This document shows, in pieces, positions 34,187-42,129 of a DNA stretch of 64,000 nt (positions are counted from its first letter, which is position 1; every line of letters starts with the position of its first letter). Source of the DNA: an uncultured Clostridium sp. (lineage in GTDB: Bacteria > Bacillota > Clostridia > TANB77 > CAG-508); NCBI GenBank assembly GCA_945946655.1, contig CAMEWM010000001.1:130365-194364 (forward strand). The letters run 5' to 3'. A model generated the notes under the pieces. It was given only the letters and a program-made list of their open reading frames with translations. It was not told the origin of the DNA and made no database searches. The position numbers and the translations under genes were made by a program.

Positions 34187-35944
34187 TCATTTCATGTCTA
34201 TTTTTATATGAACATCTTGTAACTGTTCTTTCGTAACATTTCCTGGCGCTCCCATCATTAAATCTTGCGCTTTACTATTCATTGGAAATGCTATTACATC
34301 TCTTATTGTATCTGTCCCAGCTAAAAGCATTAGCATTCTATCCACACCTGGTGCTATACCTGCATGAGGAGGAGCTCCATATTGAAAAGCATTAAATAAT
34401 GCTGGAAATTTTTCTTCTATATGTTCCTTTGAATATCCCGCTATCTCAAAAGCTTTTACCATGATATTTGTATCATGATTTCTTACAGCTCCTGAAGATA
34501 ATTCTATTCCATTACATACAATATCATATTGATATGCAACTATGTCTAGCGGATCTTTTGTACTTAAAGCTTCTAAACCTCCTTGTGGCATAGAAAATGG
34601 ATTATGATTAAACGCTATTTTTCCACGCTCATCTAATTCGTACATTGGGAAATCAACAATCCAGCAGAAAGAAAATACATTTTCATCTATTAGATTCAAT
34701 CTCTTTCCTAATTCTTTTCTTACTTCTCCAGCTAGTTCATCGACTAGTCCAGGAACTTCTGCTACAAAGAATATGCAATCTCCTGGTTTCAAATTTGTTC
34801 TTTTGATCATCTCCATTCGAGAATCATCACTTATAAATTTAGCAATAGGACCTTGGAATGAAGAATCTTCCATTACTCTAAGCCATGCTAAGCCTTTTGC
34901 TTTTAATTCTGATATTGCATAATCTGTCATTCCCTCAAAGAAACTTCTTGGTTGATTTCCAACATCATAAGTAGCTATTATTCTTACTTGTAACCCTTTA
35001 AATGCTTTTAAGCTTCCATCTTCAAATAAGTCTGTTACGTCTGTAATTACCAATGGATTTCTCAAATCTGGCTTGTCGCTTCCATATTTCATCATAGCTT
35101 CTTTATATGGAATTCTTGGAAATGGATATTCACAAATCTTTTTCGTAGAGAACTTTTTAAATGTATTATATATAACTGGTTCCATTACATTAAAAACATC
35201 CTCTTGAGTAGCATATGCCATTTCCATATCTAATTGATAAAACTCGCCTGGCGCTCTATCTGCTCTCGCATCTTCATCTCTAAAGCATGGTGCTATTTGA
35301 AAATATTTATCAATTCCAGACACCATCAATAATTGTTTAAATTGTTGTGGAGCTTGAGGAAGTGCATAAAACTTCCCTGGATGTACTCTACTCGGTACTA
35401 AATAATCTCTTGCACCTTCTGGTGATGAGCTAGTAAGTATTGGCGTTTGCACTTCTAAAAAGCCTTGTTCAATCATTTGACTACGTAGATATTGTATTAC
35501 TTGTGCTCTTAGAATTAAATTTTGTTGTAGTTTTTTATTTCTTAAATCTAAAAATCTATATTGTAATCTTAAGTCTTCTCTTACATCTTGATCCGTATTC
35601 ACTTCAAAAGGCAAATTTTTAGTACGTTTTCCTAAAATTTCAATATTTTCTATTTTTACTTCAACCTCACCAGTTTCTATATTGGGATTGTATGTTTCTG
35701 GATCTCTTTTCTTTACGATTCCTGTCACACACACAGATGACTCTATTGGAATATGTGATGCAAAATCTACATCTTTATCCTCTGCAGAAGTAACCACTTG
35801 TGTTATTCCATACATATCTCTGATATCTAAGAAAACTAAACCCCCTAAATCTCTAATTGTCTCTACAAAACCAGCTATCTTTACTTGTTTTCCAACATCT
35901 GATAGTCTTAGTTCATTGCAGTTATGAGTTCTGTATTTACTCAT
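34187..35944 (-). CDS. aspS: Aspartyl-tRNA synthetase
   Basis: AspRS charges tRNA-Asp; if non-discriminating it also puts Asp on tRNA-Asn for the GatCAB route. This 585-residue class II enzyme has the N-terminal OB anticodon domain (about 1-105), motif 2 FRDEDARADRAPGEFYQLD, a bacterial GAD insertion, and motif 3 GIAPGVDRMLML. I place the start at the second ATG (35944): AGGAGG lies 7 nt upstream, while it abuts the first. It is preceded by a T-box leader and followed by gatC, tmk, gatA and gatB, a setting that fits tRNA-dependent amidation. Discrimination cannot be read from the sequence by eye. Confidence 0.96.
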   Translation of the reverse strand: MSKYRTHNCNELRLSDVGKQVKIAGFVETIRDLGGLVFLDIRDMYGITQVVTSAEDKDVDFASHIPIESSVCVTGIVKKRDPETYNPNIETGEVEVKIENIEILGKRTKNLPFEVNTDQDVREDLRLQYRFLDLRNKKLQQNLILRAQVIQYLRSQMIEQGFLEVQTPILTSSSPEGARDYLVPSRVHPGKFYALPQAPQQFKQLLMVSGIDKYFQIAPCFRDEDARADRAPGEFYQLDMEMAYATQEDVFNVMEPVIYNTFKKFSTKKICEYPFPRIPYKEAMMKYGSDKPDLRNPLVITDVTDLFEDGSLKAFKGLQVRIIATYDVGNQPRSFFEGMTDYAISELKAKGLAWLRVMEDSSFQGPIAKFISDDSRMEMIKRTNLKPGDCIFFVAEVPGLVDELAGEVRKELGKRLNLIDENVFSFCWIVDFPMYELDERGKIAFNHNPFSMPQGGLEALSTKDPLDIVAYQYDIVCNGIELSSGAVRNHDTNIMVKAFEIAGYSKEHIEEKFPALFNAFQYGAPPHAGIAPGVDRMLMLLAGTDTIRDVIAFPMNSKAQDLMMGAPGNVTKEQLQDVHIKIDMK

Positions 35945-35984
35945 TTTCATACCTCCTATATATAATGTTATTACGTTATATATA

Positions 35985-36222
35985 TCAAAAATCGTCCTGA
36001 TATATACATACGTATATACTAGGACGAAATAAATTCCGCGGTACCACCCAGTTTGAAAATATAATTATCCAATTTTATTTTCCACTTTATATTCACTTAT
36101 TATACATTGCTCAAATGTGTTATTCAGTTATGTTCTTCTAAAAAGGCTCTCAGCGTATCCACCTTTACTCTCTGTTAGTAACTTTTAACCGCTCGTCATT
36201 CTCATCGCAAAAATATAACTGA
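35985..36222 (-). promoter_or_regulatory. T-box leader of the aspS-gat operon, probable AAC (Asn) specifier
   Basis: The T-box consensus is present on the minus strand at 36053-36031 (AACTGGGTGGTACCGCGGAA and so on). It is followed by a terminator stem CGTCCT (35993-35998) / AGGACG (36021-36026) with a T run. Stem I closes by CAGTTAT (36221-36215) with ATAACTG (36131-36125). The triplet just before the closing strand is AAC (36134-36132), the usual specifier place, followed by a purine. GATGAG and AGAGAG boxes are also seen. AAC would read tRNA-Asn rather than tRNA-Asp. T-boxes sense uncharged tRNA and then allow readthrough. Confidence 0.9.
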
Positions 36223-36227
36223 TATTT

Positions 36228-36256
36228 ATTTTAATCTATTTTCTTTATTTTGTCAA
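36228..36256 (-). promoter_or_regulatory. Promoter of the aspS T-box leader
   Basis: On the minus strand TTGACA (36256-36251), a 17-nt spacer and TAAAAT (36233-36228) lie just before stem I of the T-box. Confidence 0.8.
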
Positions 36257-36369
36257 GATAAAGCATCTCTATTCTAGAATACAATATTTTTTAATTGCTA
36301 TAATAACCTTTTTTGTCATCTATTGTATGTTTTTCTTTCATTGTTTTAAATTCGTTATATCTTCAAAAC

Positions 36370-36398
36370 TTGATTTTTTTTTAAGTTTATGCTATAAT
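36370..36398 (+). promoter_or_regulatory. Promoter of the OLE RNA
   Basis: TTGATT (36370-36375), a 17-nt spacer and TATAAT (36393-36398) predict transcription from about 36405. This is a sigma-A type promoter. The 113 bp between it and the divergent T-box promoter hold nothing else that I can identify. Confidence 0.75.
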
Positions 36399-36404
36399 CA
36401 TAAT

Positions 36405-36932
36405 TGATGGTGCATTATTCTAGTAATGCTTTCTATTATGAGGGTGGGGCTAAAAATCCACTAAAGGGCACATCGTTGAAGTTCCTTGTTTATGCGCGAA
36501 ATGCCAGTTTTGTGTGTTCTCAGGGAGTAAGATTCTAGGGAAATATGTAATGGCATACATATCAACACCCTATTATCGCGGAGGCTTAAATAGATTTACA
36601 TTTTAAGTATAACCTGTGTATTTAGAATTATTTTTGGATACATAGTGTAGCCTGTCTTGAGTGGTAGTATTGGGATTATATTTATCTTATATATGAAATT
36701 TCTACTGCAAAAGGGACTAATCTTAGAAAAGTATTTCAAGGAAAACTTCTAGAATGTTTGTTTCATTAAAGAAGCATAGAATTATAAGGATTAAGGTACG
36801 GATTTAAGTGGCAATCTGGCATTCCTTACGAGGAATATCTGCTTTAAAAGGAAACTGCTTAATAGTAATGTTAAGTGGCAGATAGAGAAATTAGGCTAGA
36901 CCTCAAACCGTAAAATTTACTTATAATTTTAC
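36405..36932 (+). ncRNA. OLE RNA (ornate, large, extremophilic RNA)
   Basis: This ~530-nt stretch has its own promoter, no ORF, an unusually high share of G for this genome and many helices. Visible ones include GGTGG/CCACT near the 5' end around GGGGCTAAAAAT, the ATTCCT-TACG-AGGAAT hairpin (36821-36836), the ATCTGC (36837-36842) / GCAGAT (36878-36883) closing pair and the terminal GTAAAATT (36910-36917) / AATTTTAC (36925-36932) stem followed by a T-rich stretch. It lies directly upstream of a gene for an OapA-like membrane protein, the known partner of OLE RNA; size and arrangement fit that class. OLE-OapA complexes sit at the membrane and have been linked to cold, alcohol and Mg2+ stress. 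The class call rests mainly on size, structure and OapA adjacency; a covariance search would settle it. Confidence 0.82.
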
Positions 36933-36960
36933 CATCTTAACTTTTTATTAAAAATTTACA

Positions 36961-36986
36961 TCGATAGTGTTCTTAGGCACTATCGA
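36961..36986 (+). promoter_or_regulatory. Hairpin between OLE RNA and oapA
   Basis: TCGATAGTG (36961-36969) pairs perfectly with CACTATCGA (36978-36986) around an 8-nt loop, 12 bp before the oapA ribosome binding site. It lacks a strong T run, so it may be an mRNA-end or processing signal rather than a terminator. Confidence 0.55.
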
Positions 36987-37016
36987 AATATTTGATTTAA
37001 GGAGCTTTTATAAAAA

Positions 37017-37643
37017 ATGAGTAACTTTGAAGAATCCTCTAATGAGAATTTGAAAAATAAAAAAGATGAGCAAACTCTTACAAATAGTAAAAATATTAAT
37101 ACTAAAAATAAAAAAAATAATGGTTCTAATATTAAATGGTTCATTACAGTTTTTGTTATTACCTTTATATTGTCAATTATATTTTCTTTTATATCAACGA
37201 ATTCTATTAGTAATTTGGCAATATTTCCAGCTATTTTAATTTTATTACTAGTTATATTGATTGGGGTATTCTTTGATATAATAGGAGTCGCAGTAACAGT
37301 TGCAAATGAGGATGAATTTCATGCCAAAGCGTCAAAAAGAATTGCTGGTTCGAAAACATCAGTAAAATTAATAAGAAATTCTGCTAAAGTAGCTAATTTT
37401 TGTGCTGATATTATTGGAGATATTTGTGGTGTCTTGAGTGGTGCCATCAGTGCTCTTATTTCTATAAAAATCACTAATGCAATTAATATATCATTTAATT
37501 TACAGTTTTTAATAAGCGCCTTGGTTGCAGCATTAACAGTAAGTGGTAAAGCTATTGGTAAAAATATAGCTCAAAAAAATTCAACAAAAATTGTTCATGC
37601 AGTAGCTGTTATTCTTAATAAATTACATTTAAACGTTGATTAA
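37017..37643 (+). CDS. oapA: OapA, OLE RNA-associated membrane protein
   Basis: This 208-residue protein matches OapA, the membrane protein that binds OLE RNA. After a hydrophilic, Asn/Lys-rich N-terminus (1-38) it has four likely transmembrane helices (about 40-61, 68-95, 127-152 and 160-180). Typical features are FFDIIGVAVT near residue 85, the basic loop FHAKASKRIAGSKTSVKLIR (101-120) that could contact RNA, and NFCADIIGDICG, which contains the DxxxD motif Asp131-Asp135 reported for OapA. The fold is a distant relative of the CorB/CNNM membrane domain. It lies 85 bp after the end of the RNA. AAGGAG precedes the ATG by 12 nt. The N-terminal tail is longer than I recall for other members. 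Confidence 0.85.
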   Translation: MSNFEESSNENLKNKKDEQTLTNSKNINTKNKKNNGSNIKWFITVFVITFILSIIFSFISTNSISNLAIFPAILILLLVILIGVFFDIIGVAVTVANEDEFHAKASKRIAGSKTSVKLIRNSAKVANFCADIIGDICGVLSGAISALISIKITNAINISFNLQFLISALVAALTVSGKAIGKNIAQKNSTKIVHAVAVILNKLHLNVD

Positions 37644-37668
37644 AAGTTTTATTATAATAAAAAAAATG

Positions 37669-37695
37669 AATGCGTTTTCATAAATTAAACGCATT
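37669..37695. terminator. Bidirectional terminator after oapA
   Basis: AATGCGTTT (37669-37677) pairs with AAACGCATT (37687-37695). A run of T follows on the plus strand and A-rich sequence precedes, serving the convergent deacetylase gene too. Confidence 0.82.
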
Positions 37696-37701
37696 TATTT
37701 T

Positions 37702-38544
37702 TTATCTATATTTTATTGCTCTATATTGTATTTTTAATATTATTTCGAATACAGAATCATTTAATGGATATGATCTGTGCAATCCAGATAAATCCAGTGT
37801 ATTGCTAGTATTTATCCTATTATCTGTCAAATTCTGAATATATCCAGCTTCTTTTAATGTTTCTCTTTCTTCTCTTGTTGATAATCCATATGGGTATGTA
37901 AATACTTTTAGTACATCTTCATCTCCAAGTTCTTTTTGTAAATTCTCATATGCTATATTCGTTTCAGAAAGTAATTCTTCTGCACTTTTTTGATCATATT
38001 TAGTATGTGTATAGCCATGTAAGTAAATTGACATTAATCCACTATCGTGCATTTCTTTTGCCTGTTCCCAAGTATAATATCCTTGACTTCCAATTTTATC
38101 ATTTATTTCAAATGATGTCATCGGTATATTATACTTTTTGGCTATTTCATATGCATATTTATATACACCTGAATATCCATCATCAAATGTTATTAAAAAG
38201 CTACGTTTAGGTATTGCTATTTCTCCATCTCTATAAGCCAATAAATCCTCATAACTTATTGGCTTATATCCTAATTTCATTAGTCCTGTAATTTGCTTTT
38301 CAAATATATCGACTGATGTTTGCATATAATCATAGTCTATTTTTGACTCATCCTCAACTATATCATGATATACAAATATAGGAATTTGTAAATTTTTCTC
38401 TTCGATATAATAAGTATCATTCGCTGTCGCCATTTCATAAATTATGAAAATAATGATTGCTATTATAAAAATAAGCAACAAATATAGTAGAACTTTTTTA
38501 GATCTACCCTTGCTTTCTATATTTATCTCTTTGTCTTTTATCAT
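37702..38544 (-). CDS. Membrane-anchored polysaccharide deacetylase
   Basis: This 280-residue protein has a cytoplasmic basic start, one transmembrane helix (about 18-41) and an extracellular NodB-type domain. The catalytic motif TFDDGY carries the base and metal Asp, and a metal-binding pair is in YLHGYTHTKY (HxxxH). FTYPYG is the motif 3 region, and VYHDIVEDE near the start is typical of the PgaB/IcaB-like group. Such enzymes remove N-acetyl groups from wall or capsule glycans. It stands alone, convergent with oapA. The exact glycan is not predictable. Confidence 0.9.
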   Translation of the reverse strand: MIKDKEINIESKGRSKKVLLYLLLIFIIAIIIFIIYEMATANDTYYIEEKNLQIPIFVYHDIVEDESKIDYDYMQTSVDIFEKQITGLMKLGYKPISYEDLLAYRDGEIAIPKRSFLITFDDGYSGVYKYAYEIAKKYNIPMTSFEINDKIGSQGYYTWEQAKEMHDSGLMSIYLHGYTHTKYDQKSAEELLSETNIAYENLQKELGDEDVLKVFTYPYGLSTREERETLKEAGYIQNLTDNRINTSNTLDLSGLHRSYPLNDSVFEIILKIQYRAIKYR

Positions 38545-38637
38545 TTTTTCGCCTTTCTAGATATAAAGTATTTTACTACAATATAATTAGTTTTTCAATA
38601 TATAAGTTACAATTCACAAATAAAGTGCATCTAATAA

Positions 38638-38678
38638 AAAACACTTCATAATGTTATTTTTCCATCTGAAGTGTTTTT
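38638..38678 (-). terminator. Terminator after the DUF4190-like gene
   Basis: AAAACACTTCA (38638-38648) pairs with TGAAGTGTTTT (38667-38677) around a loop of about 18 nt, 11 bp past the stop at 38689. Confidence 0.72.
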
Positions 38679-38688
38679 ATTATATATT

Positions 38689-38964
38689 TTAGTAATATAA
38701 TCCAATTAAAGTTATAAGAATTATGCTTATATATATAAATACACACATCGCAACTCCTATAATTCCTGTTATTAAACCAGCTTTTCCAATCTTGCTTCCT
38801 AATCTTCTAGTAGTTTTTGCTCCAAAAATTATTGCTAATATTCCTGTTGGTAGGCTCAAATACCAAAACAAATTAGTAATTATAGATATTATTCCTAATG
38901 GTAAACTTGCAATAGCCATTGCACTTTTATTTTTATCTTTTACTTCTACTTTCTCTTCACCCAT
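38689..38964 (-). CDS. DUF4190-like small membrane protein
   Basis: This 91-residue protein has a charged start (GEEKVEVKDKNK) and two transmembrane helices (about 22-45 and 60-88) with the intervening FGAKTTRRLGSKIGKAGLITGIIG. The pattern 'SMAIASLVLGIISI ... GILAIIFG ... AKAGLILGIIGL' is that of DUF4190, of unknown function. It directly abuts the beta-propeller gene upstream (no intergenic base), so translation is probably coupled and the two proteins may act at the same membrane site. Confidence 0.78.
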   Translation of the reverse strand: MGEEKVEVKDKNKSAMAIASLPLGIISIITNLFWYLSLPTGILAIIFGAKTTRRLGSKIGKAGLITGIIGVAMCVFIYISIILITLIGLYY

Positions 38965-40986
38965 TTATTTTCCCTCCTTAATTTTCAATTCAGATATTTG
39001 TGTTAAATCATCTAATTTATTAACCTTTATCATATCTTCAGATACTGTATATAAATTATCTTCAATCCACATTCCTCTTAATAGTTTGCTTGAATAATAG
39101 CTACTATAATATTTTTTAGATGATGTTTTTTCATGATTAATTACACCTTTTAGTTTAAATCCATCCGTTAAATTAATATTATATACAAAATATCCTTCAG
39201 AAGTGTAGCTTGTATTATATGTCGTATATGAATTTACCATAGATGAGATATTTGAACTACTTGTTTCTATTTCAAAATTGTTAGGATATGTGTTTACAGG
39301 AATCGCAATTATTCCCTTTTCTGCAGAGAATAATAATGCTTTATGATTTGTAAGTATTGCTGATGTAGTTCTGCTATCTCCAATTATCGTCTGAGATATT
39401 TGAATAGGATTATTTACATCTGATACATCAAACAATGCCATTTTCATACCTGTTATTACAGTTCTTGTACTAGTTATTTTGCCACTAGAGTTTCTATATA
39501 CCTTTTCCTCTGTTTGCATTCCAATACCTATCAAATGATTCTCATCATATGGATGCAAATAGGTACTATAGCCAGGTATTTTTAGTTTTCCTAAAACAGT
39601 AGGATCTGATGGATTGCTTAAATCTATTACATACAAAGGATCAGTGTTTTTATATGTTACCATATATGCTTTATTTCCTATGAATCTTGTAGAATACATT
39701 TTCTCACCTTTTGAAAGATATGGTGTTTCTCCTATTTGATTTAATTCTTTATCAAATACTACTATTCTTGATCCATCATAAGTATAAAGGCCAACTCTTA
39801 AACTATCATTATATTCATCTAAAGAGAATTGATTTATTGTTGTTCCTTTCACCTTAGTCTTATTAGTAAATTCTATACTTCCATCATCACATATTTTAAA
39901 TTTATATATGTTCGTATATTGATTATAGTCGTATTCATAATCATATATTGCATTACCATAACCTATTACTCCGCCAAAACCAAATAACGATTTTAAACAT
40001 TGCCATAAAGAACTTGTGTCATCATTTTTATACTCTTCATTAAGTAAGTACATATTATGCTCTGATATATAGGCATTTTCCACATTAAATAAGTATGAGT
40101 TTACTTTTACTTCTTCATTTGTATTTAAATTTAAACTTGCTATTATTGTTTGAACATTAGATTCTAAACCTTTTATGTATTTGATGTTTGATAAACCTAT
40201 ATCTTTTTGTTCATTATTTTCATCATAATAAGTTACTATTTTTTCATCTTCTTCTCTTAGTCTACCTGATGCAATGACATATAGTTTTCCATCTATGCAC
40301 CTTGAAGTATAATATCCTTCATATAATGTATATTCTTCTATTAATCTAGGCCTTGATTTTGTGGTTATATCATAAACATTTACAAATGTATTAGAGTTGT
40401 TGTATGAAATATATTGTGTAGATATTACAACAAGTTTGTCTTTATATAAAATCAGTTCCTCTGGAAAATATTCATCTCTCGGTTTTATTTTTGCCTCTAT
40501 TTTGATATTTTCCGGATCTATTACATTGGTAATAATTACATTGTCTTCTGATATGGAATAAATATAATTCCCATCAGTCTTTGTAATATCGGCTTCATCT
40601 ACGTTTTCAACTTGGATATTTGTTGTAGAATGTTCTTTTTCTGGCAAGCTAATAATACTCGATGATTTTTCATTGCTAGTTGCTGATTCCACGCTATTTA
40701 GAATACCACCTAAAGTAGAGCTGTCGGTTGTCATTGCAGCATCAGTAATAATTTCACTAGATAAAGTTGTTGGAATCCCCATTAATAAAGAAAATGGCAT
40801 TGTTGTTAAGCCTAAAATAACATCATTATTCTCCCTTTCTCCTTCATATATTGACATCAACTCTTTTTCTGATTTTACTGATACCAACTTCGTTTCTTCA
40901 CTTTTTAGTCCTATGATTGCTCCACATAAAATTGCTATAATTATTATAACAACTAAGAGCAATGCAATAATTTTCTTTTTTTTCAA
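38965..40986 (-). CDS. Membrane-anchored beta-propeller protein
   Basis: This ~673-residue protein has an N-terminal membrane anchor (KKKKIIALLLVVIIIIAILCG) and a large extracellular domain with the repeated blade-like pattern 'Y.Y.IS..N.I.I..V.DP..I....I' typical of secreted beta-propellers distantly related to WD40 (COG4880-like). Phrases such as ADITKTDGNYIYSI, LYVIDLSNPSDPTVLGKLKIPGYSTYLHPYDENHLIGIG are diagnostic of this group. Function in the family is unknown. I start it at the TTG at 40986, since AGGAGGGG lies just upstream; the ORF extends 11 codons further without a site. The next gene downstream, a small membrane protein, abuts it. Confidence 0.82.
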   Translation of the reverse strand: MKKKKIIALLLVVIIIIAILCGAIIGLKSEETKLVSVKSEKELMSIYEGERENNDVILGLTTMPFSLLMGIPTTLSSEIITDAAMTTDSSTLGGILNSVESATSNEKSSSIISLPEKEHSTTNIQVENVDEADITKTDGNYIYSISEDNVIITNVIDPENIKIEAKIKPRDEYFPEELILYKDKLVVISTQYISYNNSNTFVNVYDITTKSRPRLIEEYTLYEGYYTSRCIDGKLYVIASGRLREEDEKIVTYYDENNEQKDIGLSNIKYIKGLESNVQTIIASLNLNTNEEVKVNSYLFNVENAYISEHNMYLLNEEYKNDDTSSLWQCLKSLFGFGGVIGYGNAIYDYEYDYNQYTNIYKFKICDDGSIEFTNKTKVKGTTINQFSLDEYNDSLRVGLYTYDGSRIVVFDKELNQIGETPYLSKGEKMYSTRFIGNKAYMVTYKNTDPLYVIDLSNPSDPTVLGKLKIPGYSTYLHPYDENHLIGIGMQTEEKVYRNSSGKITSTRTVITGMKMALFDVSDVNNPIQISQTIIGDSRTTSAILTNHKALLFSAEKGIIAIPVNTYPNNFEIETSSSNISSMVNSYTTYNTSYTSEGYFVYNINLTDGFKLKGVINHEKTSSKKYYSSYYSSKLLRGMWIEDNLYTVSEDMIKVNKLDDLTQISELKIKEGK

Positions 40987-41038
40987 AATAAATCCCCTCC
41001 TTGCAAAGAATAATATCATATTAAATTTATATTTTCAA

Positions 41039-41983
41039 TTACAAATCTTTATCTGGTTTACTATCTTCTTGTTCTATAGTTTTACTTTTTTCTTTCAGCC
41101 CTGGAATTTTGCTCATTCCCCACATCTTTAATCCGTTTTGCATTAATTCTAAAATTTTTTCATCTTCTATCGGCAAAAATCCACCTGTATTTTCTGAATA
41201 TATTGTTCTATAAAAATTCCCATCTTTTTTTTGAACGGATATGCAACAAGTATATTTTCTCTTTTCATTTTGATCAACATACATTTCACTTTTATATATT
41301 TTATTTCTTTCTCTTTTGGTTAAAATTCTGTCTATTATGCTATCATAATATGCCATCTTTTCAATATATCCCATTTGTGCTATGTCTTGATATTCATCTA
41401 AAGATTCTAATATAATCTTCACTTTCTCTTCTAGCTCCTCAACTGATTTAGTTTTACTCTCAATCTCCTCTATTAAGTTTTTTAAATCTTCTTCACCTTC
41501 ATAAAGATATCCTATTTTTTCATCTATTCTTCTTAATACCTCTGAATTTATTGACGGTTCTTTTGAAAAATAAACTGTTTTATCGAAAAATACTGTTTTT
41601 CTTCTTGCTTGTATATATTTTAGATCTCTTTGCAAATCAGCTTTATAATTTACTCCATCTATACTTATAATACTATATACATGTGGATCTTCCTCGTCAT
41701 CCCTTTGTTGTCTTGCATCTATTCCAATACTTCTCATTAAACTATTATATAGATTCGAAAGAGATACACATATTATTTTATTATCATTTAAATCCTTAAA
41801 GTCTCTTACTTTTTGAGATGACGTATATATTCTCTTTTTGATTTCCCTATTTCCAAACCAATACTCTTCGTCAAAAGAAACCATTTTTCCCAATTCAATA
41901 TACACAAATCTAGCCTGTTCTAATTTAGATAGTCCTTTTGGCATTTTTCTCAATATTTGTTCTGCAATATTGTTTATATTCAC
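41039..41983 (-). CDS. Transglutaminase-like cysteine hydrolase candidate
   Basis: I do not recognise a named family, but the N-terminal ~125 residues have the layout of a transglutaminase-like core. LEQARFVYIELGKMVSFD resembles 'eKarAiydWi..nirYD'. A possible triad is Cys72 (KIICVSLSNLYNSLMRSIGIDAR), His101 (DPHVYSIISIDG) and Asp116 (YKADLQRDL). The remainder is charged and helical, with a coiled-coil stretch at about 165-200 (EIESKTKSVEELEEKVKII) and a C-terminal region with KYTCCISVQKKDG. No signal peptide is seen, so it is probably cytosolic. It is separated by only 52 bp from the downstream propeller gene and lies divergent from leuS. Confidence 0.5.
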   Translation of the reverse strand: MNINNIAEQILRKMPKGLSKLEQARFVYIELGKMVSFDEEYWFGNREIKKRIYTSSQKVRDFKDLNDNKIICVSLSNLYNSLMRSIGIDARQQRDDEEDPHVYSIISIDGVNYKADLQRDLKYIQARRKTVFFDKTVYFSKEPSINSEVLRRIDEKIGYLYEGEEDLKNLIEEIESKTKSVEELEEKVKIILESLDEYQDIAQMGYIEKMAYYDSIIDRILTKRERNKIYKSEMYVDQNEKRKYTCCISVQKKDGNFYRTIYSENTGGFLPIEDEKILELMQNGLKMWGMSKIPGLKEKSKTIEQEDSKPDKDL

Positions 41984-42059
41984 TTTTTTTACATTCCTTT
42001 TTCATTATATCTATTATTTGAACAATTATAGCATATACTTTATTTTTATTCAATTTATA

Positions 42060-42088
42060 TTTATTTTTCACCTTATTTGTGTTATAAT
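42060..42088 (+). promoter_or_regulatory. Candidate leuS promoter
   Basis: TATAAT (42083-42088) lies 41 bp before the leuS start with a weak -35 (TTTATT, 42060-42065) at 17-nt spacing. There is no room for a T-box leader. Confidence 0.4.
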
Positions 42089-42129
42089 ATTGACATATTT
42101 TTTAACACGAAAAGAAAGGAAGATGTTAC

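Noticed and set aside
36405-36932. tmRNA, RNase P RNA, ROOL or GOLLD as alternative identities for the large RNA
   Set aside because: No tmRNA tag or P4-type core was noticed, and the OapA gene directly downstream favours OLE. ROOL/GOLLD remain formally possible until a covariance search is run.
41002-41019. Upstream start of the beta-propeller gene
   Set aside because: The strong AGGAGGGG site lies downstream of that start, immediately before the TTG at 40986.
42000-42129. T-box leader before leuS
   Set aside because: The intergenic region is only about 145 bp and has no T-box sequence or terminator.
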